Shown here piece after piece: positions 5,199 to 5,248 of a stretch of 5,248 nucleotides of DNA. The position numbers and the translations under genes were made by a program. The first letter of the stretch is position 1. Each line of letters opens with the position of its first letter. The notes beneath the pieces were generated by a model that saw only the letters and a list, made by a program, of their open reading frames with translations, was not told the DNA's origin and did no database searches. The stretch spans positions 1 to 5,248 of the forward strand of contig CAYYNB010000272.1 in NCBI GenBank assembly GCA_964472565.1, read 5' to 3'. The stretch is from DATAMF01 sp964472565. GTDB taxonomy: Bacteria > Chloroflexota > Anaerolineae > Aggregatilineales > Aggregatilineaceae.

Positions 5199-5248
5199 GA
5201 CTCTATCGGAAATAAAGTCCATTGAGTTATGATCGAGCAAAAGTCGGC
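5199..5248 (+). mobile_element. Possible left end of an insertion sequence (IS5-like) inside parB, partial
   Basis: parB-like coding stops at codon TTA (5196-5198), which fits the short TNA targets known for IS5-group elements. From GACTCTATCGG on, base composition shifts towards AT. A frame from TTG 5222 reads MSYDRAKVG to the window edge, similar to what I remember of the start of DDE_Tnp_4 transposases of IS5-like elements. The leader would be only 23 nt. The right end and the other inverted repeat are outside the window, so this is a tentative call from a very short match. Confidence 0.35.

Noticed and set aside
5199..5225. Natural ParB C-terminus
   Set aside because: ParB proteins normally continue well past the LKHGL region. 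The last nine codons are unlike the family and fit inserted DNA better.

Overview
The window looks like the replication, maintenance and integration module of a mobile element: an integrated plasmid, an ICE or a phage-plasmid. It appears to be partly decayed. The DNA is moderately GC-rich. The gene set and the style of the initiator linker (short tandem peptide repeats after a winged-helix domain) remind me of elements in Chloroflexota. That host assignment is a weak impression, because no rRNA, tRNA or housekeeping gene is present to anchor it.

Layout. Positions 35-313 (minus strand) hold the N-terminal core-binding part of a tyrosine recombinase, which stops after 92 residues. Positions 314-591 are non-coding and divergent, with three perfect hairpins and a fourth looser inverted repeat. 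From 592 to 3918 there is a plus-strand run of tightly packed genes: a phage O-like replication initiator (592-1690, broken by a +1 frameshift), a DnaC/IstB-type helicase loader with a cysteine cluster (1593-2579), two small proteins of unknown function (2600-2800 and 2793-3326), and a DEDDh 3'-5' exonuclease of the DnaQ type (3310-3918). A 96-bp gap with a strong hairpin follows. Next come parA (4000/4015-4761) and parB (4754 onward), which overlap by 8 nt. parB is frameshifted near 4970 and appears to be cut at about 5198 by the end of an insertion sequence whose reading frame leaves the window.

How the genes fit together. The initiator would bind its origin and recruit the helicase loader, which would load the replicative helicase. 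The exonuclease may assist replication fidelity or end processing. ParA and ParB would segregate the replicated form, and the recombinase would integrate or excise it. The most interesting feature lies inside the initiator gene: five copies of a 15-bp imperfect palindrome spaced 25, 24, 24 and 24 bp apart, followed by a hairpin and an A/T-rich tract. This is the same arrangement as the phage lambda origin, which lies inside gene O, so I propose it as the element's replication origin. The single 25-bp interval also pinpoints the frameshift.

Several lesions (int stop, rep frameshift, parA without an ordinary start codon, parB frameshift plus likely IS insertion) agree with each other and suggest an element losing function. 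Sequencing errors could explain some of the single-base ones.
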